Source: Qipengyuania gaetbuli (lineage in GTDB: Bacteria; Pseudomonadota; Alphaproteobacteria; Sphingomonadales; Sphingomonadaceae). Taken from it: 64,000 bases of DNA. The DNA is taken from contig NZ_JAIUZO010000002.1 of the NCBI RefSeq assembly GCF_020171365.1, positions 62,001 to 126,000 on the forward strand, read 5' to 3'. The translations under genes were made by a program, and so were the position numbers. Positions 16,752-26,613 of the stretch are shown here, one piece after another. Under the pieces are notes generated by a model. It ran no database searches. It saw only the letters and a program-made list of their open reading frames with translations, and was not told the origin of the DNA. Numbering within the stretch: position 1 is the stretch's first letter; each line of letters opens with the position of its first letter.

Positions 16752-18706
16752 GACCGCGCACCTTCCTGGATCGTAATCACAGTCCTGATCTGCGCGCGTG
16801 ATACACGTCCGGTCCAGCGGATCATCGGGGCTGCGCTCTTTTCGTCGAACCGACGCGAAATCCACCCTGCCGGCGGATCGGTCTCGCCCTCGAGAATGAC
16901 GGGCTCGAGCCGTGCATCTTCGCAACGGATACGGATGGTCTGGCCCGCCTTCCCGACAAGGACTTCGCCCTTGTCGATCCGGGCTGTGCACTCTTCTGCC
17001 AACTGAAAGGACAGTCCTACCTCGTGCTCTTCCGAACATTCCAGGAAGTCGGTCACAGTAACTACTCGCGCCGGTCCGTCCAGTTCGATACGGCGCCGGT
17101 GGGTCACAGGGTCTGCCAGGCGCCGGTAACCGTCATGCTCGCCCTCGAACAGGCCCGCCTCGGCATCGAACTGCACGAGCGATGCATTCGCCTTGTGCAT
17201 CCACATGAAGTTGCCGCCGATCACCGACTGGTCGAGACCGTCGATGCACAGGGTATTGTGCGCCAGGGTCGAGCGGAAATGGTCGCGCCACTTCTTCTCC
17301 GTATGGTAGGCGAATGTCCCCGGATCGATGAGCCATTCCATGCCGCCCGCCGACAGCGTGAAGGCCAGCGCGTCGGCATGACCGTGGGCGGCGATCGACA
17401 GGTATCCTAGCGGAGCACAATCGCACACCAGGCGGATTTCGTCTGCCTGTTCGAGATTGTGACCTAACACGTAGTACCCACCCTCGCTGAAGGTGGTGAC
17501 TGGGGGGCGCGCCGAAGGCCATGGCAGCGGCCGGTTCGGCAGCAACCAGCACGTCTTGTCGTCCATATGCCCGGCCTTGTGAGCGAAATCCTCTCGGTCG
17601 AACAATATCGCACCTGCAGCCAGCAGCGGCTTGTATGGATCGCTATGCTGATCGGGATCGAGGCGGGCTATTCGGGCATCGTCCGCATCGCCGATCATGG
17701 GCACATTCCCGCCGACATCCATGATCGCGGCAAGGAATTCGCACATTGCCTCGAGGCGTGCCCAGTACTCAACGGGGAAATCCTGCTCCTCTGCCCGGGC
17801 CAGCAGGCCCGCGAGGATCATCATGTCCATCACCTCGTGCTGGTAATAGACGGCCTGCTCCTTGTTGACCCCGTCCCGGCCGGTCTGGAGCAGGGCTTCG
17901 CGCAGGAAGCCTTCCCGTCCGAGCGACCGCCATTGGTGCGACTTGGCCCACAAGGGCCAGCGCGCACCGGCAACATACAGGCCAAGGTATTCGCCCAGGA
18001 TATGGTTGTTGGCGGAGGAATGGAAAGAGAGATGCCGCGCGATGAAATCCTGATGCAGATAGATGGATTTGAGCCAGTCTTCCCGCAGCGCTTCTCCACC
18101 CTCGCCATCGAACAGGCGTGACTGAAGTCCGCCGGTGAGGTCCCAGACGAACGACCAGTTCACCAGCCTGAGGCCCAGTTCGAGCGAGCTGGTCCAGTTC
18201 ACGCCGTATGGATACGGGCACTCGTCGAGCCAGCTACGAAGCAGCCCGGCAATCGCATCGAGATAGCGGGCGTCATCCGTCAGCCGCCATGCCTGGGCCA
18301 GCGTGACCAGTTCCTGGTGGCGGTTGGGCTCCCACAGGTACTTGATGTCGCCGACGATGGCTTCGTGCCGGTAATTTATGCCCTTTCCAAAACTTAGCGG
18401 CGCCTGCGTCCCGGTCTTGGGGTCCCGATTCCAGTGCGGCGGGAACGGCGCGTCGTCCTTTGCGAATACCCGCATCTGTCCGGAAAGGAGGCGATCCGCC
18501 GCTTTGCTGTAGGGACGACCTTCCAGCGAGTGATCCAACTCTGTCAGCAGGCCAGTGCCTTGCACTGAGAGATCGGGTGCAGGAACAGCCGGATCGAGCC
18601 TGAACCTTGCTTCCCACCCGTTCTGCACGACGTTGGATACACGGTGCGCTATCTCGGCGGGCGACATCAAAGCGAGACGCCTGAATTTCCAAACTAGATC
18701 AGCCAT
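16748..18706 (-). CDS. Heparinase II/III family polysaccharide lyase-like protein
   Basis: About 652 residues. The N-terminal alpha/alpha toroid (about 80-400) includes WTSSLELGLRLVNW and SANNHILGEYLGLYVAG. The C-terminal beta-sandwich contains AHGHADALAF and WLIDPGTFAYH, the hallmark of heparinase II/III and alginate lyase-like enzymes that cleave uronate-containing polymers by beta-elimination. No clear signal peptide appears with the chosen ATG at 18706; longer starts up to 18895 exist but have no ribosome binding site. In exopolysaccharide operons such proteins may trim or clear mis-localised polymer. Its presence agrees with the AlgD-like uronate enzyme. Confidence 0.82.
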   Translation of the reverse strand: MADLVWKFRRLALMSPAEIAHRVSNVVQNGWEARFRLDPAVPAPDLSVQGTGLLTELDHSLEGRPYSKAADRLLSGQMRVFAKDDAPFPPHWNRDPKTGTQAPLSFGKGINYRHEAIVGDIKYLWEPNRHQELVTLAQAWRLTDDARYLDAIAGLLRSWLDECPYPYGVNWTSSLELGLRLVNWSFVWDLTGGLQSRLFDGEGGEALREDWLKSIYLHQDFIARHLSFHSSANNHILGEYLGLYVAGARWPLWAKSHQWRSLGREGFLREALLQTGRDGVNKEQAVYYQHEVMDMMILAGLLARAEEQDFPVEYWARLEAMCEFLAAIMDVGGNVPMIGDADDARIARLDPDQHSDPYKPLLAAGAILFDREDFAHKAGHMDDKTCWLLPNRPLPWPSARPPVTTFSEGGYYVLGHNLEQADEIRLVCDCAPLGYLSIAAHGHADALAFTLSAGGMEWLIDPGTFAYHTEKKWRDHFRSTLAHNTLCIDGLDQSVIGGNFMWMHKANASLVQFDAEAGLFEGEHDGYRRLADPVTHRRRIELDGPARVVTVTDFLECSEEHEVGLSFQLAEECTARIDKGEVLVGKAGQTIRIRCEDARLEPVILEGETDPPAGWISRRFDEKSAAPMIRWTGRVSRAQIRTVITIQEGARS

Positions 18707-19069
18707 GTGGCTTGCGGTCTCGACGCTTTCGCTTCTGAGGGAATGGCGGGATTGTTTCGGCAGCGCACCTGGTAACTCGCGGTCCATAAGAAAAAAAAAC
18801 GATATAGAAAAGGAAGAGATGGGCACTGCCGGACATTTGTCCCCGCAAGTGGCCATCGCGCACCCGCAACAATAAAGTCTGTCGAAAAGAAACATTTTAG
18901 ACTAAGCGAAAAACGCTCGGAACTCATGTGTGGCGCAAGGCCTGCGGCAACGAGCCGAAGAACCAGAAAAAGAGGTAAGCAAGCGATCTGTCTGTCGATC
19001 ATGCCGGGGGTGAGGAGCTGGCATGCCAAACGCGAACACAGGCAGGGCGTCTGATAAAAATATCGCCTG
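18707..19069. other. Divergent intergenic region
   Basis: About 360 bp between the leftward heparinase-like operon and the rightward sugar-phosphate transferase. It is AT-richer than the flanks and includes a run of A residues near 18788-18797. It should carry promoters for both directions, but no convincing -35/-10 pair could be assigned. The open frames crossing it show no coding signs. Nothing else was recognised. Confidence 0.45.
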
Positions 19070-20449
19070 ATGAATAAGTTGAGCAATGAACTGACACGGC
19101 AAGCGGTGCCTTTCCCCCACTCGATGGAACGGCGCAGGCTTGCGTATCGGATTTCCATGATGTGCGTGGATATCGCGGTAATCTTCGCCATGTTCGGCGT
19201 GACCGGCCAGCTGTACTTCGGAGACTTCCTGTCCGACACAACCACGGCCAACGCACTGGCGTTTTCATCGATCTTCGTGGTCATCGGACAGTATTCCGGC
19301 CTCTATAATGCGCGCTCGCTCACGCAGGTATGGCAGGCGACTTCCGCGCTTGTCGTGACCCAGGCCATTTCCGCCCTCCTCCTGACCGCGGCGATCTTCT
19401 TCACCAAGTCGGCCGAGGACTTCTCGCGCTTCAGTTTCGGCCTGGGCATGCTGCTGACCTTCCCGCCGCTGGCCCTGGTCCGCTTCACGCTTACCCGTTG
19501 GCTGAAATCGCATGGGCGCAAGGATCTCGAGAGCGTACTGATCATCGACGATGGCGGTCCGCGGATTTCACTAGATGGTGCGGAACGGATCAGCGCCCGT
19601 GAGATGAACATAAATCTCGACGATCCGGGCCCGCTGACCTTGGACCAGATCGGGTCATACCTGCGCAACGTAGACCGTGCGATCGTCAGCTGCCCGGTCG
19701 AGCATCGGCAATTGTGGGCACCGATCCTGCGCGCCGCCGGCGTGAACGGGGAAGTCGTGTCGCACGGCCTGCAGGAACTCGGCGTCTCTCGCATCCGAAT
19801 CGAAGAATCGTTCATTTCGCTGGAGGTTTCGACCGGCCCGCTGACTCTACCGCAACGCCTGCTTAAACGGGTGATGGACCTGTCAGTTGCCGCGCTAGCA
19901 CTCCTCTTGCTCAGCCCGCTTTTCCTGCTCGTCGCGATCGCCATCAAGGTCGAGGACGGCGGCCCCGTGCTGTTCAGGCAGGCACGTGTCGGTCGCGGCA
20001 ACCGCTTCTTCCGGATCGTGAAATTCCGCACCATGAAAGTGGAATCGAGCGATTTCGACGGCAATGTCTCGGCATCGCGGGATGACGATCGCGTCACGCG
20101 CATCGGGGCGATACTCCGGCGCACGAGCATCGACGAACTGCCCCAGCTATTCAATGTCTTGGGCGGATCGATGAGCCTCGTCGGCCCTCGTCCGCATGCC
20201 ACCGGGTCGCTCGCGGGTAACAAGCTGTTTTGGGAAATCGACCGCAGCTACTGGCTGAGGCATGCCCTCAAGCCGGGGATGACCGGCCTTGCGCAGGTGC
20301 GCGGCTATCGCGGTGCGACGGAGAACGAGGAAGACCTGCTCAACAGGCTCTACAGCGACCTTGAGTACGTTTCGAAATGGAGCCCCCTTCTCGACTTCCA
20401 GATCCTGGCACGCACAGCACTGGTACTGGTCCACCGCAACGCATTTTGA
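19070..20449 (+). CDS. Polyprenyl-phosphate glycosyl-1-phosphate transferase initiating polysaccharide synthesis (WcaJ/GumD type)
   Basis: This 459-residue membrane enzyme has four to five N-terminal helices (about 28-130), a soluble CoA-binding-like domain, one membrane segment (about 270-292, LSVAALALLLLSPLFLLVAI) and the C-terminal bacterial sugar transferase domain. Catalytic signatures are GPVLFRQARVGRG, FRIVKFRTM, RRTSIDELPQLFNVL, MSLVGPRPHA and LKPGMTGLAQVRGYRG. It transfers hexose-1-phosphate to undecaprenyl phosphate, the first committed step for the repeat unit built by the flanking glycosyltransferases. The start lacks a strong Shine-Dalgarno; the ATG at 19124 is an alternative. 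Confidence 0.92.
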   Translation: MNKLSNELTRQAVPFPHSMERRRLAYRISMMCVDIAVIFAMFGVTGQLYFGDFLSDTTTANALAFSSIFVVIGQYSGLYNARSLTQVWQATSALVVTQAISALLLTAAIFFTKSAEDFSRFSFGLGMLLTFPPLALVRFTLTRWLKSHGRKDLESVLIIDDGGPRISLDGAERISAREMNINLDDPGPLTLDQIGSYLRNVDRAIVSCPVEHRQLWAPILRAAGVNGEVVSHGLQELGVSRIRIEESFISLEVSTGPLTLPQRLLKRVMDLSVAALALLLLSPLFLLVAIAIKVEDGGPVLFRQARVGRGNRFFRIVKFRTMKVESSDFDGNVSASRDDDRVTRIGAILRRTSIDELPQLFNVLGGSMSLVGPRPHATGSLAGNKLFWEIDRSYWLRHALKPGMTGLAQVRGYRGATENEEDLLNRLYSDLEYVSKWSPLLDFQILARTALVLVHRNAF

Positions 20450-20530
20450 CGTTGCGGCAGGCGGCGACCTTGCCCTCGCCCACACCTCTGCTAAAGCGCG
20501 CGCAAATCCATTCGAACTGACAGGAAACCC

Positions 20531-21751
20531 ATGGCCAAGATCAAGGTAGCCAACCCGGTCGTCGAACTCGACGGCGACGAAATGACGAAGATCATCTGGA
20601 AGTGGATTCGCGAACGGCTGATCCTTCCGTATCTCGACATCGACCTGAAGTATTACGACCTCTCGATCGAGAAGCGCGACGAGACGGACGACCAGATCAC
20701 CGTCGATGCAGCCAACGCGATCAAGGAACACGGCGTCGGCGTGAAGTGCGCCACGATCACTCCGGACGAAGCCCGCGTCGAGGAATTCAACCTCAAGAGC
20801 ATGTGGCGTTCGCCCAACGGCACCATCCGCAACATCCTCGGCGGCGTGGTCTTCCGCGAACCGATCGTGATCGACAACGTGCCGCGCCTCGTGCCCGGCT
20901 GGACCGATCCCATCGTCGTCGGCCGCCATGCTTTCGGTGACCAGTACCGCGCCACCGACACGCTTATCCCGGGCGCCGGCAAGCTGCGCCTCGTCTTCGA
21001 AGGCGAGAACGGCGAGAAGATCGACCTCGACGTGTTCGAGTTCCAGAGCCCCGGCGTCGCCATGGCGATGTACAACCTCGACGACAGCATCCGCGATTTC
21101 GCGCGCGCCAGCTTCTCCTACGGTCTCGACCGCAAGTGGCCGGTGTACCTGTCCACCAAGAACACCATCCTCAAGAAGTACGATGGCCGCTTCAAGGACC
21201 TGTTCCAGGAAGTGTTCGACGCCGAGTTCAAGGCCGACTTCGAGAAGCACGGCCTGACCTACGAGCACCGCCTGATCGACGACATGGTCGCCGCGGCCCT
21301 CAAGTGGAGCGGCAAGTTCGTCTGGGCCTGCAAGAACTACGACGGCGACGTGCAGTCGGACATCGTGGCGCAGGGCTTCGGCTCGCTCGGCCTGATGACC
21401 TCGGTCCTGATGACGCCGGACGGCAAGACCGTGGAAGCGGAAGCCGCGCACGGCACCGTCACCCGTCACTATCGCCAGCACCAGCAGGGCAAGGCGACCT
21501 CGACCAACCCGATCGCCAGCATCTTCGCCTGGACCCGCGGCCTCATGTACCGCGGCAAGTTCGACAACACGCCCGACGTGGTGCGCTTTGCCGAAACGCT
21601 GGAGGAAGTCTGCATCAAGACCGTCGAAAGCGGCAAGATGACCAAGGACCTCGCGCTGCTGATCGGTCCGGACCAGAGCTGGATGACCACCGAGCAGTTT
21701 TTCGAGGCGATCGTCGAGAACCTCGAAAAGGAAATGGCCAACTGGGCCTGA
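20531..21751 (+). CDS. icd: NADP-dependent isocitrate dehydrogenase
   Basis: A 406-residue cytosolic TCA-cycle enzyme converting isocitrate to 2-oxoglutarate, CO2 and NADPH (EC 1.1.1.42). It belongs to the homodimeric eukaryote-like subfamily common in alphaproteobacteria: [17 protein letters not shown] at the N-terminus, [17 protein letters not shown] for substrate binding, the metal/NADP region [19 protein letters not shown], and [14 protein letters not shown] for NADP. AGGAAA precedes the ATG. Its 3' end overlaps the frame of a peptidase-like gene. The length is typical. Confidence 0.97.
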   Translation: MAKIKVANPVVELDGDEMTKIIWKWIRERLILPYLDIDLKYYDLSIEKRDETDDQITVDAANAIKEHGVGVKCATITPDEARVEEFNLKSMWRSPNGTIRNILGGVVFREPIVIDNVPRLVPGWTDPIVVGRHAFGDQYRATDTLIPGAGKLRLVFEGENGEKIDLDVFEFQSPGVAMAMYNLDDSIRDFARASFSYGLDRKWPVYLSTKNTILKKYDGRFKDLFQEVFDAEFKADFEKHGLTYEHRLIDDMVAAALKWSGKFVWACKNYDGDVQSDIVAQGFGSLGLMTSVLMTPDGKTVEAEAAHGTVTRHYRQHQQGKATSTNPIASIFAWTRGLMYRGKFDNTPDVVRFAETLEEVCIKTVESGKMTKDLALLIGPDQSWMTTEQFFEAIVENLEKEMANWA

Positions 21752-22413
21752 AAAAGCGCCCCGGCCTCAAGAGTGCGGCGTCGTTCCTGAGCGGCGCCGC
21801 ACTCCTCCTACTGGCTTCGCCGCTGCTCGCACCGCAGTTGCTGGCCTTTCCCTACTCCACCGAAACCGAGATCGGCACGATCCGATCGGAGCGCGCGCTC
21901 GATCCGGCCATGGTCCGGCGCAGCGTCGCGACGGTCAAGGAAAGAATGGCGAGCACGCCGCTCGCTTCCGCGAACGAACGGCGGCCGATTTTTGTCACCG
22001 ACGGCGGATGGCGCTGGCATTGGCTCGCCAACACTTCGTCCGGCGCGCTCGCCATCACGCGACCTCTGACCGATGCGGTGGTCGTCAACGCGACCGATCC
22101 CGTAGAAGGAATCATCCCTGCGCTGGGAGCAAAGCGCTCTCTCGGCAGCGTCCTCGCGCACGAATTCACACATGGCCTGATCCGGCGCCGGTTCGGGATC
22201 CTGAAATCCCAGGCCTTCCCGACCTGGAAGGTGGAAGGGTATTCCGACTACGTCGCGGGCGAAAGCACTCTGTCAGACGAGCAGGCTGCAGCGCTCGAGC
22301 GCGATGGAACCGATCATCCCGCCTTGCCTTATTACCATGGACGCCGCCGCGTCGCCGCCATTCTTGTTGGCAACGGCGGGTCGGTCGAACAGCTCTTCAA
22401 CGCGGAAAATTGA
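21742..22413 (+). CDS. Membrane-anchored HEFTH metallopeptidase-like protein with a non-canonical start
   Basis: About 223 residues in a frame that runs out of the end of icd. The N-terminus ([13 protein letters not shown], then [11 protein letters not shown]) is a basic-hydrophobic signal anchor, so translation must start near the icd stop, yet no ATG, GTG or TTG is available there. CTG at 21742 (AAGGA 9 nt upstream) or at 21748 (CTGA overlap with the icd TGA) are the candidates. A later TTG (21838) would remove the anchor. The core has [16 protein letters not shown] (HExxH-like HEFTH, zinc site) and [14 protein letters not shown] with a possible third ligand Glu. Substrate is unknown. The next gene overlaps by one base. 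Confidence 0.65.
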   Translation: MGLKKRPGLKSAASFLSGAALLLLASPLLAPQLLAFPYSTETEIGTIRSERALDPAMVRRSVATVKERMASTPLASANERRPIFVTDGGWRWHWLANTSSGALAITRPLTDAVVVNATDPVEGIIPALGAKRSLGSVLAHEFTHGLIRRRFGILKSQAFPTWKVEGYSDYVAGESTLSDEQAAALERDGTDHPALPYYHGRRRVAAILVGNGGSVEQLFNAEN

Positions 22414-24077
22414 TGCCAAACAGCTCTCCGGTCAGGAAAAAACGCCCGTCTGTACGTCGCAAGTCCTCCGAGAAGTTCGGCCAGCGCCGGCTCGAGGTGC
22501 GTAACGCCAAGATCAAGGACATTCGCGGCATCGCCGACCTCGTCCGACGCGTCTACGAGGACATGCCCGCCTATACCCACGGCGAAATCCGCGGCCAGAT
22601 CAACAATTTCCGCGAAGGCTGCTTCGTCGCCCTGCTCGACGACGAGGTGGTGGGTTATTGCGCCACCATGCAGGTCGCAGAAGCGCTCGCATTCCAGGAT
22701 CATGACTGGGACGAGATTACCGGCAACGGCTACGGCAGCCGCCACGACCCGACGGGCGACTGGCTCTACGGCTACGAAATGTGCGTCGACCCCAAGGTGC
22801 GCGGCGTGCGCATCGGGCGCCGCCTCTATGAAGAGCGCCGCGCGCTGGCGGAAGAGAAGGACCTGACGGGCATCGTCTTTGCCGGGCGGATGCCGAATTA
22901 CCGCCGCTATCGCCGCAGGGTCGAAGGCCCGCAGGATTACCTCGAAAAGGTGGTCGAGGGGAAACTGCACGACCCGGTCTTGCGCTTCCAGCTCGCCAAT
23001 GGTTTCGAGCCCGAGCGTATCATCGAAGGCTATCTGCCCGAAGACAAGGCGAGCATGGCCAATGCGGTCATGATGGTCTGGCGCAACCCCTATGTGGAAC
23101 GCGACCAGCCGGTGAAGAAGCGCCTGCCCCGCGGGGTGGAAGCCGTGCGCGTGGCCACCTGCCAGCTGCAGGCCCGCGCGGTGGCAGACTACGCCGAATT
23201 TATGCGGGCCATCGAGTATTTCATCGATGTTGCAAGCGATTACGAGGCGGACTTCATCGTCTTTCCCGAACTCTTCACGCTCATGCTGCTGAGCTTCGAG
23301 GAGAAGGAACTCTCGCCGGTAGAGGCGATCGAGCGCCTTTCGGAATACACCCCGCGCCTGCGCAGCGATATCTCCGACATGGCGATGCGCTACAACATCA
23401 ACATCATTGCCGGCAGCCACCCCACCCGCATGGAAGACGGCGATATCCACAATGTCGCTTACGTCTGCCTGCGCGACGGTTCGGTCCATGCGCAGGAGAA
23501 AATTCACCCCACCCCGAACGAGCGGTACTGGTGGAACATCAAGGGCGGCGACAAGGTCGAGGTCATTCAGACGGACTGCGGCCCGATCGGCGTACAGATT
23601 TGCTATGACAGCGAATTCCCCGAACTCAGCCGACGCCTCGCCGACGAAGGTGCGCGGATCATCTTCGTGCCATTCTGTACCGACAGCCGGCAGGGCTATT
23701 TGCGTGTGCGCTATTGCGGCCAGGCGCGTGCGATCGAGAACCAGTGTTTCGTCGTGCTGTCGGGCAATGTCGGCAACCTGCCCAACGTCGCCAACATGGA
23801 CATCCAGTACGCACAGAGCTGCATCCTGACGCCGTGCGACTTTCCCTTCGCCCGCGACGGTATCGCGGCAGAAGCCAGCGAAAACGTGGAGACGCTGACG
23901 ATTAGCGACATCAACCTCGCGGACCTGTCATGGGCGCGCGCCGAAGGCACGGTGCGCAACCTCGCCGACCGCCGCTTCGATCTCTATCGCATCGAGTGGG
24001 ATGAGGACGGGAAGCACCCTGGCAAGCCCCGCCCGCGCCGCGAACCGCTCGGTCCAAAGCATCCGGGCGGCGGCTGA
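22413..24077 (+). CDS. Bifunctional GNAT acetyltransferase / carbon-nitrogen hydrolase fusion
   Basis: 554 residues, with the ATG at 22413 overlapping the previous stop (TGATG). Residues about 25-225 are a GNAT domain; the acetyl-CoA loop lies in VDPKVRGVRIGRRLYEERRA. Residues about 245-520 are a nitrilase-superfamily amidase with the Glu-Lys-Cys triad visible in FIVFPELFTLM (about 286), HAQEKIHPTPNE (about 363) and GVQICYDSEFPEL (about 397). The fusion is a known family, presumably acetylating and hydrolysing amide or amine substrates. The physiological substrate is not known. It ends 4 bp from a convergent subtilase gene. Confidence 0.9.
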   Translation: MPNSSPVRKKRPSVRRKSSEKFGQRRLEVRNAKIKDIRGIADLVRRVYEDMPAYTHGEIRGQINNFREGCFVALLDDEVVGYCATMQVAEALAFQDHDWDEITGNGYGSRHDPTGDWLYGYEMCVDPKVRGVRIGRRLYEERRALAEEKDLTGIVFAGRMPNYRRYRRRVEGPQDYLEKVVEGKLHDPVLRFQLANGFEPERIIEGYLPEDKASMANAVMMVWRNPYVERDQPVKKRLPRGVEAVRVATCQLQARAVADYAEFMRAIEYFIDVASDYEADFIVFPELFTLMLLSFEEKELSPVEAIERLSEYTPRLRSDISDMAMRYNINIIAGSHPTRMEDGDIHNVAYVCLRDGSVHAQEKIHPTPNERYWWNIKGGDKVEVIQTDCGPIGVQICYDSEFPELSRRLADEGARIIFVPFCTDSRQGYLRVRYCGQARAIENQCFVVLSGNVGNLPNVANMDIQYAQSCILTPCDFPFARDGIAAEASENVETLTISDINLADLSWARAEGTVRNLADRRFDLYRIEWDEDGKHPGKPRPRREPLGPKHPGGG

Positions 24078-24081
24078 CGCC

Positions 24082-26523
24082 TCAAAACGTGGCGCGGTAG
24101 CTGACGGCGGCCCCGTAATCGGAGTTGGTATCGGCGCGGTGGAACGGGTCCTTGCGGTAGAATAGAGACGCTCCGCCCCAGCCCCAGCCCATCGGGCCGC
24201 TCCAGCGTGCTTCGCCCACTATCTCGCGCGATGAAGGCGTGAGCGACAACAGGCGGTCGCCGAACACGGCGCTTTCGGTGGCGTAATCGTACCCCACCGG
24301 CAGGCGCAGGTTGAGGCCCCCGCTTTCGACCCGCATCGGTTGCGAGAGGCGGAATGCAAGGCGATCCTGCGCATTGAAGACGCCCCTCCGGTCGAGATCG
24401 ATCGACCAGCTACTGGTGGCAAGGCGCGAATTCGCACCGATAAGCCCCGCAGTGTCGACCATGGTCCAGCCGCGGCGCAGTGTGCTGGCAAGCGTCCACT
24501 GCGGTGCGATATCGTAGCCCAGCGTACCGGTCAGCAGGACGGTTTCCGCCCCCTCGCCGCCCAGCGTCCCACCAAACCAGCCGCCAAGGACCGTGCTGTC
24601 CTCGCGGATCCAGTCCAGCGCCGTCGATCCGCGCAAATTGCCGAAGGAGCGGTCCAGTTGTCCACTGACACGGACATAGCGGTTGCGATCGAACAGGACG
24701 CGCGTGGGCTCCGGCAGCGGACCTTCGGAGGATACCGACACATCGCCGCTTTCCATCGAGAGGCTCAGGCCGGTGCTGGGGTCGATTTCATAGCGCGCTG
24801 CAATCGTGCGCGTACCGCGCGCCTGAAGCGGTGAGGCCCTGCCTGACCCTGCAACCAGGAACGCCGGAGCATCGCTTCCTTCCAGCTGTGCGGCAAGGCC
24901 GTCGCTGCCTTCTCTGATGGCAAAGCTCAGTTGCAGATTCGGCGAGATGCGCGCCGCAATGCGTCCGGCCAGCACCCGTGCCGCATCAGCCTCGTTCCTG
25001 CTGAGCAGCAGCTCCGCAACCGGCTCCAACCCGCTGTTCGCGGCAGAACGGTCCGTGACCGTAAAACCCATTGCGAGCCGCTCGTTGCCGGCCGACACGC
25101 GTCGGCCACCGGGTGCAAGTGCAGCCCTAAGTCGGTCGCTGCCCTCGAACCCGTCACGCATCCCGCGACCGAGGTCGACGGAGTAGGCGCGGTCGTACTT
25201 GTCTGTCGCAACCGTGGTCACGCCGCCGTTTCCGGACAGCGCATCGCCCATCGCGGGCGAGCCGACTGCCACGGGCTGGCCGCTGGAGACCGCCAGACTC
25301 GTTCCGGCAATCGAAAGTGCACCTGCCGGCTGGAATGCCCGAGCAATGTCGAGGATGCCGCGTCCGAAGGTCGTATCGGTCCCGGGGTCGCCCCCGTCCC
25401 TTGCGCTGTCGAGCAGCAATTCGACGATCTCCGCCCCGGTCAGGTTCGGGAAGGCCTGCTTGAGCAGAGCCACGGCGCCGGAAACCTGAGGTGCTGCGAA
25501 ACTCGTGCCGGAGAAGAGCACCACGTAATCGCCGCTAGTGTCTGTGCCCACGAAGATGCGGCCATCCTCGTAGACGCAGCAAAGGCGCTCGCCGCGAGCC
25601 GTCAGGTAGAAGTCCGCCTGCGCTCCTGCCGGATTGGCGAAACTGGAAAAAGCGCCGCTTTCATCGACCGAACCGACGATGATGACGTTGTTCCCCCCAG
25701 CATCGCGGATGGCGGAGGCAAAGGGCAGCGGCTGGAACCGGTCGAAATCGGGGTCGCTTCCGTCGCCGGAATTGCCCGAGGCGACGATGATCACGACACC
25801 CGCTGCCGAAGCGCGGGCAACCGCATCGAGCACCGCCTGCCCGGGCGCCCCTCCGCCGAGGGAGAGGTTGATCACGGTCGCACCGGCGTTGACCGCAACG
25901 TCGATCCCACGCGCGATGTCGCGATTGATGAAGCTGCAGCCGAGCGATGGATCGTCCGGTGTATCGGTAGCGCAGGTGCCCGGCGCATCGGCGCGCAGGG
26001 CAAGGACGTCGGCCTGAAAAGCGATACCCACGATGCCCTGGTTGTTGCGCGCGGCGGCTGCGATCAGGCTGACATTGGTGCCGTGATCATCCTCCGCCTC
26101 GATACCGCGGTTCCCGGCCACATCCTGCGACGCGGGATGGATGCGTCCGGCAAATTCCGGGCTGTCGCTGTCGATCCCTGTGTCGATCACGGCAATTACC
26201 GAACCCGTACCCGTGGCACCGGATTCCCAGGCTGTGATGGCCCCGTGGAATTCCGGCCCGTCGGACCGCTCGTACTCGGCCGTGACAAAGCCGCTTGGTG
26301 GCGGAGTGGGCGTAGGCGTTGGAGTCGGCGTGGGCGTCGGGGTCGGGGTCGGCGTGGGTGTCGGCGTGGGTCTCGGGGCCGAAACGGGCGGCCCTCCCCC
26401 TCCACCGCCGCACGCAGCCAGCATGAGCACGAGGCTCATCGCGGCGCCGGTCCTCGATAGGGACGTTCGGGAGGGGTATTTCTTCACGGTGCGACCTGGT
26501 CGAAGCAAATCTACGTCTTTCAT
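24082..26523 (-). CDS. Surface lipoprotein subtilase (S8) with C-terminal beta-rich, autotransporter-like region
   Basis: 813 residues. A signal peptide ends in lipobox LAAC at about residue 38, followed by a Gly stretch and a Thr-Pro linker of about a dozen repeats. The subtilisin domain has Asp in AVIDTGIDSDSPEF (about 116), His in DDHGTNVSLIAA (about 149) and Ser in SGTSFAAPQVSGAVALL (about 340). From about residue 450 the sequence is beta-strand rich and ends in Phe (AVSYRATF), like outer-membrane beta-barrels. It probably sits on the outer surface and cleaves proteins or processes itself. The basic N-terminal extension before the hydrophobic core suggests the start might be the internal Met at about residue 29. 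Confidence 0.82.
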   Translation of the reverse strand: MKDVDLLRPGRTVKKYPSRTSLSRTGAAMSLVLMLAACGGGGGGPPVSAPRPTPTPTPTPTPTPTPTPTPTPTPPPSGFVTAEYERSDGPEFHGAITAWESGATGTGSVIAVIDTGIDSDSPEFAGRIHPASQDVAGNRGIEAEDDHGTNVSLIAAAARNNQGIVGIAFQADVLALRADAPGTCATDTPDDPSLGCSFINRDIARGIDVAVNAGATVINLSLGGGAPGQAVLDAVARASAAGVVIIVASGNSGDGSDPDFDRFQPLPFASAIRDAGGNNVIIVGSVDESGAFSSFANPAGAQADFYLTARGERLCCVYEDGRIFVGTDTSGDYVVLFSGTSFAAPQVSGAVALLKQAFPNLTGAEIVELLLDSARDGGDPGTDTTFGRGILDIARAFQPAGALSIAGTSLAVSSGQPVAVGSPAMGDALSGNGGVTTVATDKYDRAYSVDLGRGMRDGFEGSDRLRAALAPGGRRVSAGNERLAMGFTVTDRSAANSGLEPVAELLLSRNEADAARVLAGRIAARISPNLQLSFAIREGSDGLAAQLEGSDAPAFLVAGSGRASPLQARGTRTIAARYEIDPSTGLSLSMESGDVSVSSEGPLPEPTRVLFDRNRYVRVSGQLDRSFGNLRGSTALDWIREDSTVLGGWFGGTLGGEGAETVLLTGTLGYDIAPQWTLASTLRRGWTMVDTAGLIGANSRLATSSWSIDLDRRGVFNAQDRLAFRLSQPMRVESGGLNLRLPVGYDYATESAVFGDRLLSLTPSSREIVGEARWSGPMGWGWGGASLFYRKDPFHRADTNSDYGAAVSYRATF
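26303..26378 (-). repeat. GGCGTN hexanucleotide tandem array encoding the Thr-Pro linker
   Basis: Read on the plus strand this stretch is a run of GGCGTN/GGGGTC hexamers. On the coding (minus) strand each gives one Pro-Thr pair. It joins the lipid anchor to the catalytic domain of the subtilase. Such arrays vary in copy number by slippage, and six-base units keep the frame, so only linker length would change. Confidence 0.85.
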
Positions 26524-26613
26524 GTGAGCAAATCATGAACTGCCTGATGACAGCTTCGATCCATCCCGCCTTAACCGGATGACAGAGCGGGTTTCTGCCC
26601 ATAAGACACCCCC

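Noticed and set aside
20147-21481. 444-codon open frame opposite icd
   Set aside because: Antisense shadow of icd, with no recognisable domain or ribosome binding site.
26303-26378. CRISPR or other functional repeat array
   Set aside because: It is a GGCGTN hexamer run encoding a Thr-Pro linker, without spacers.
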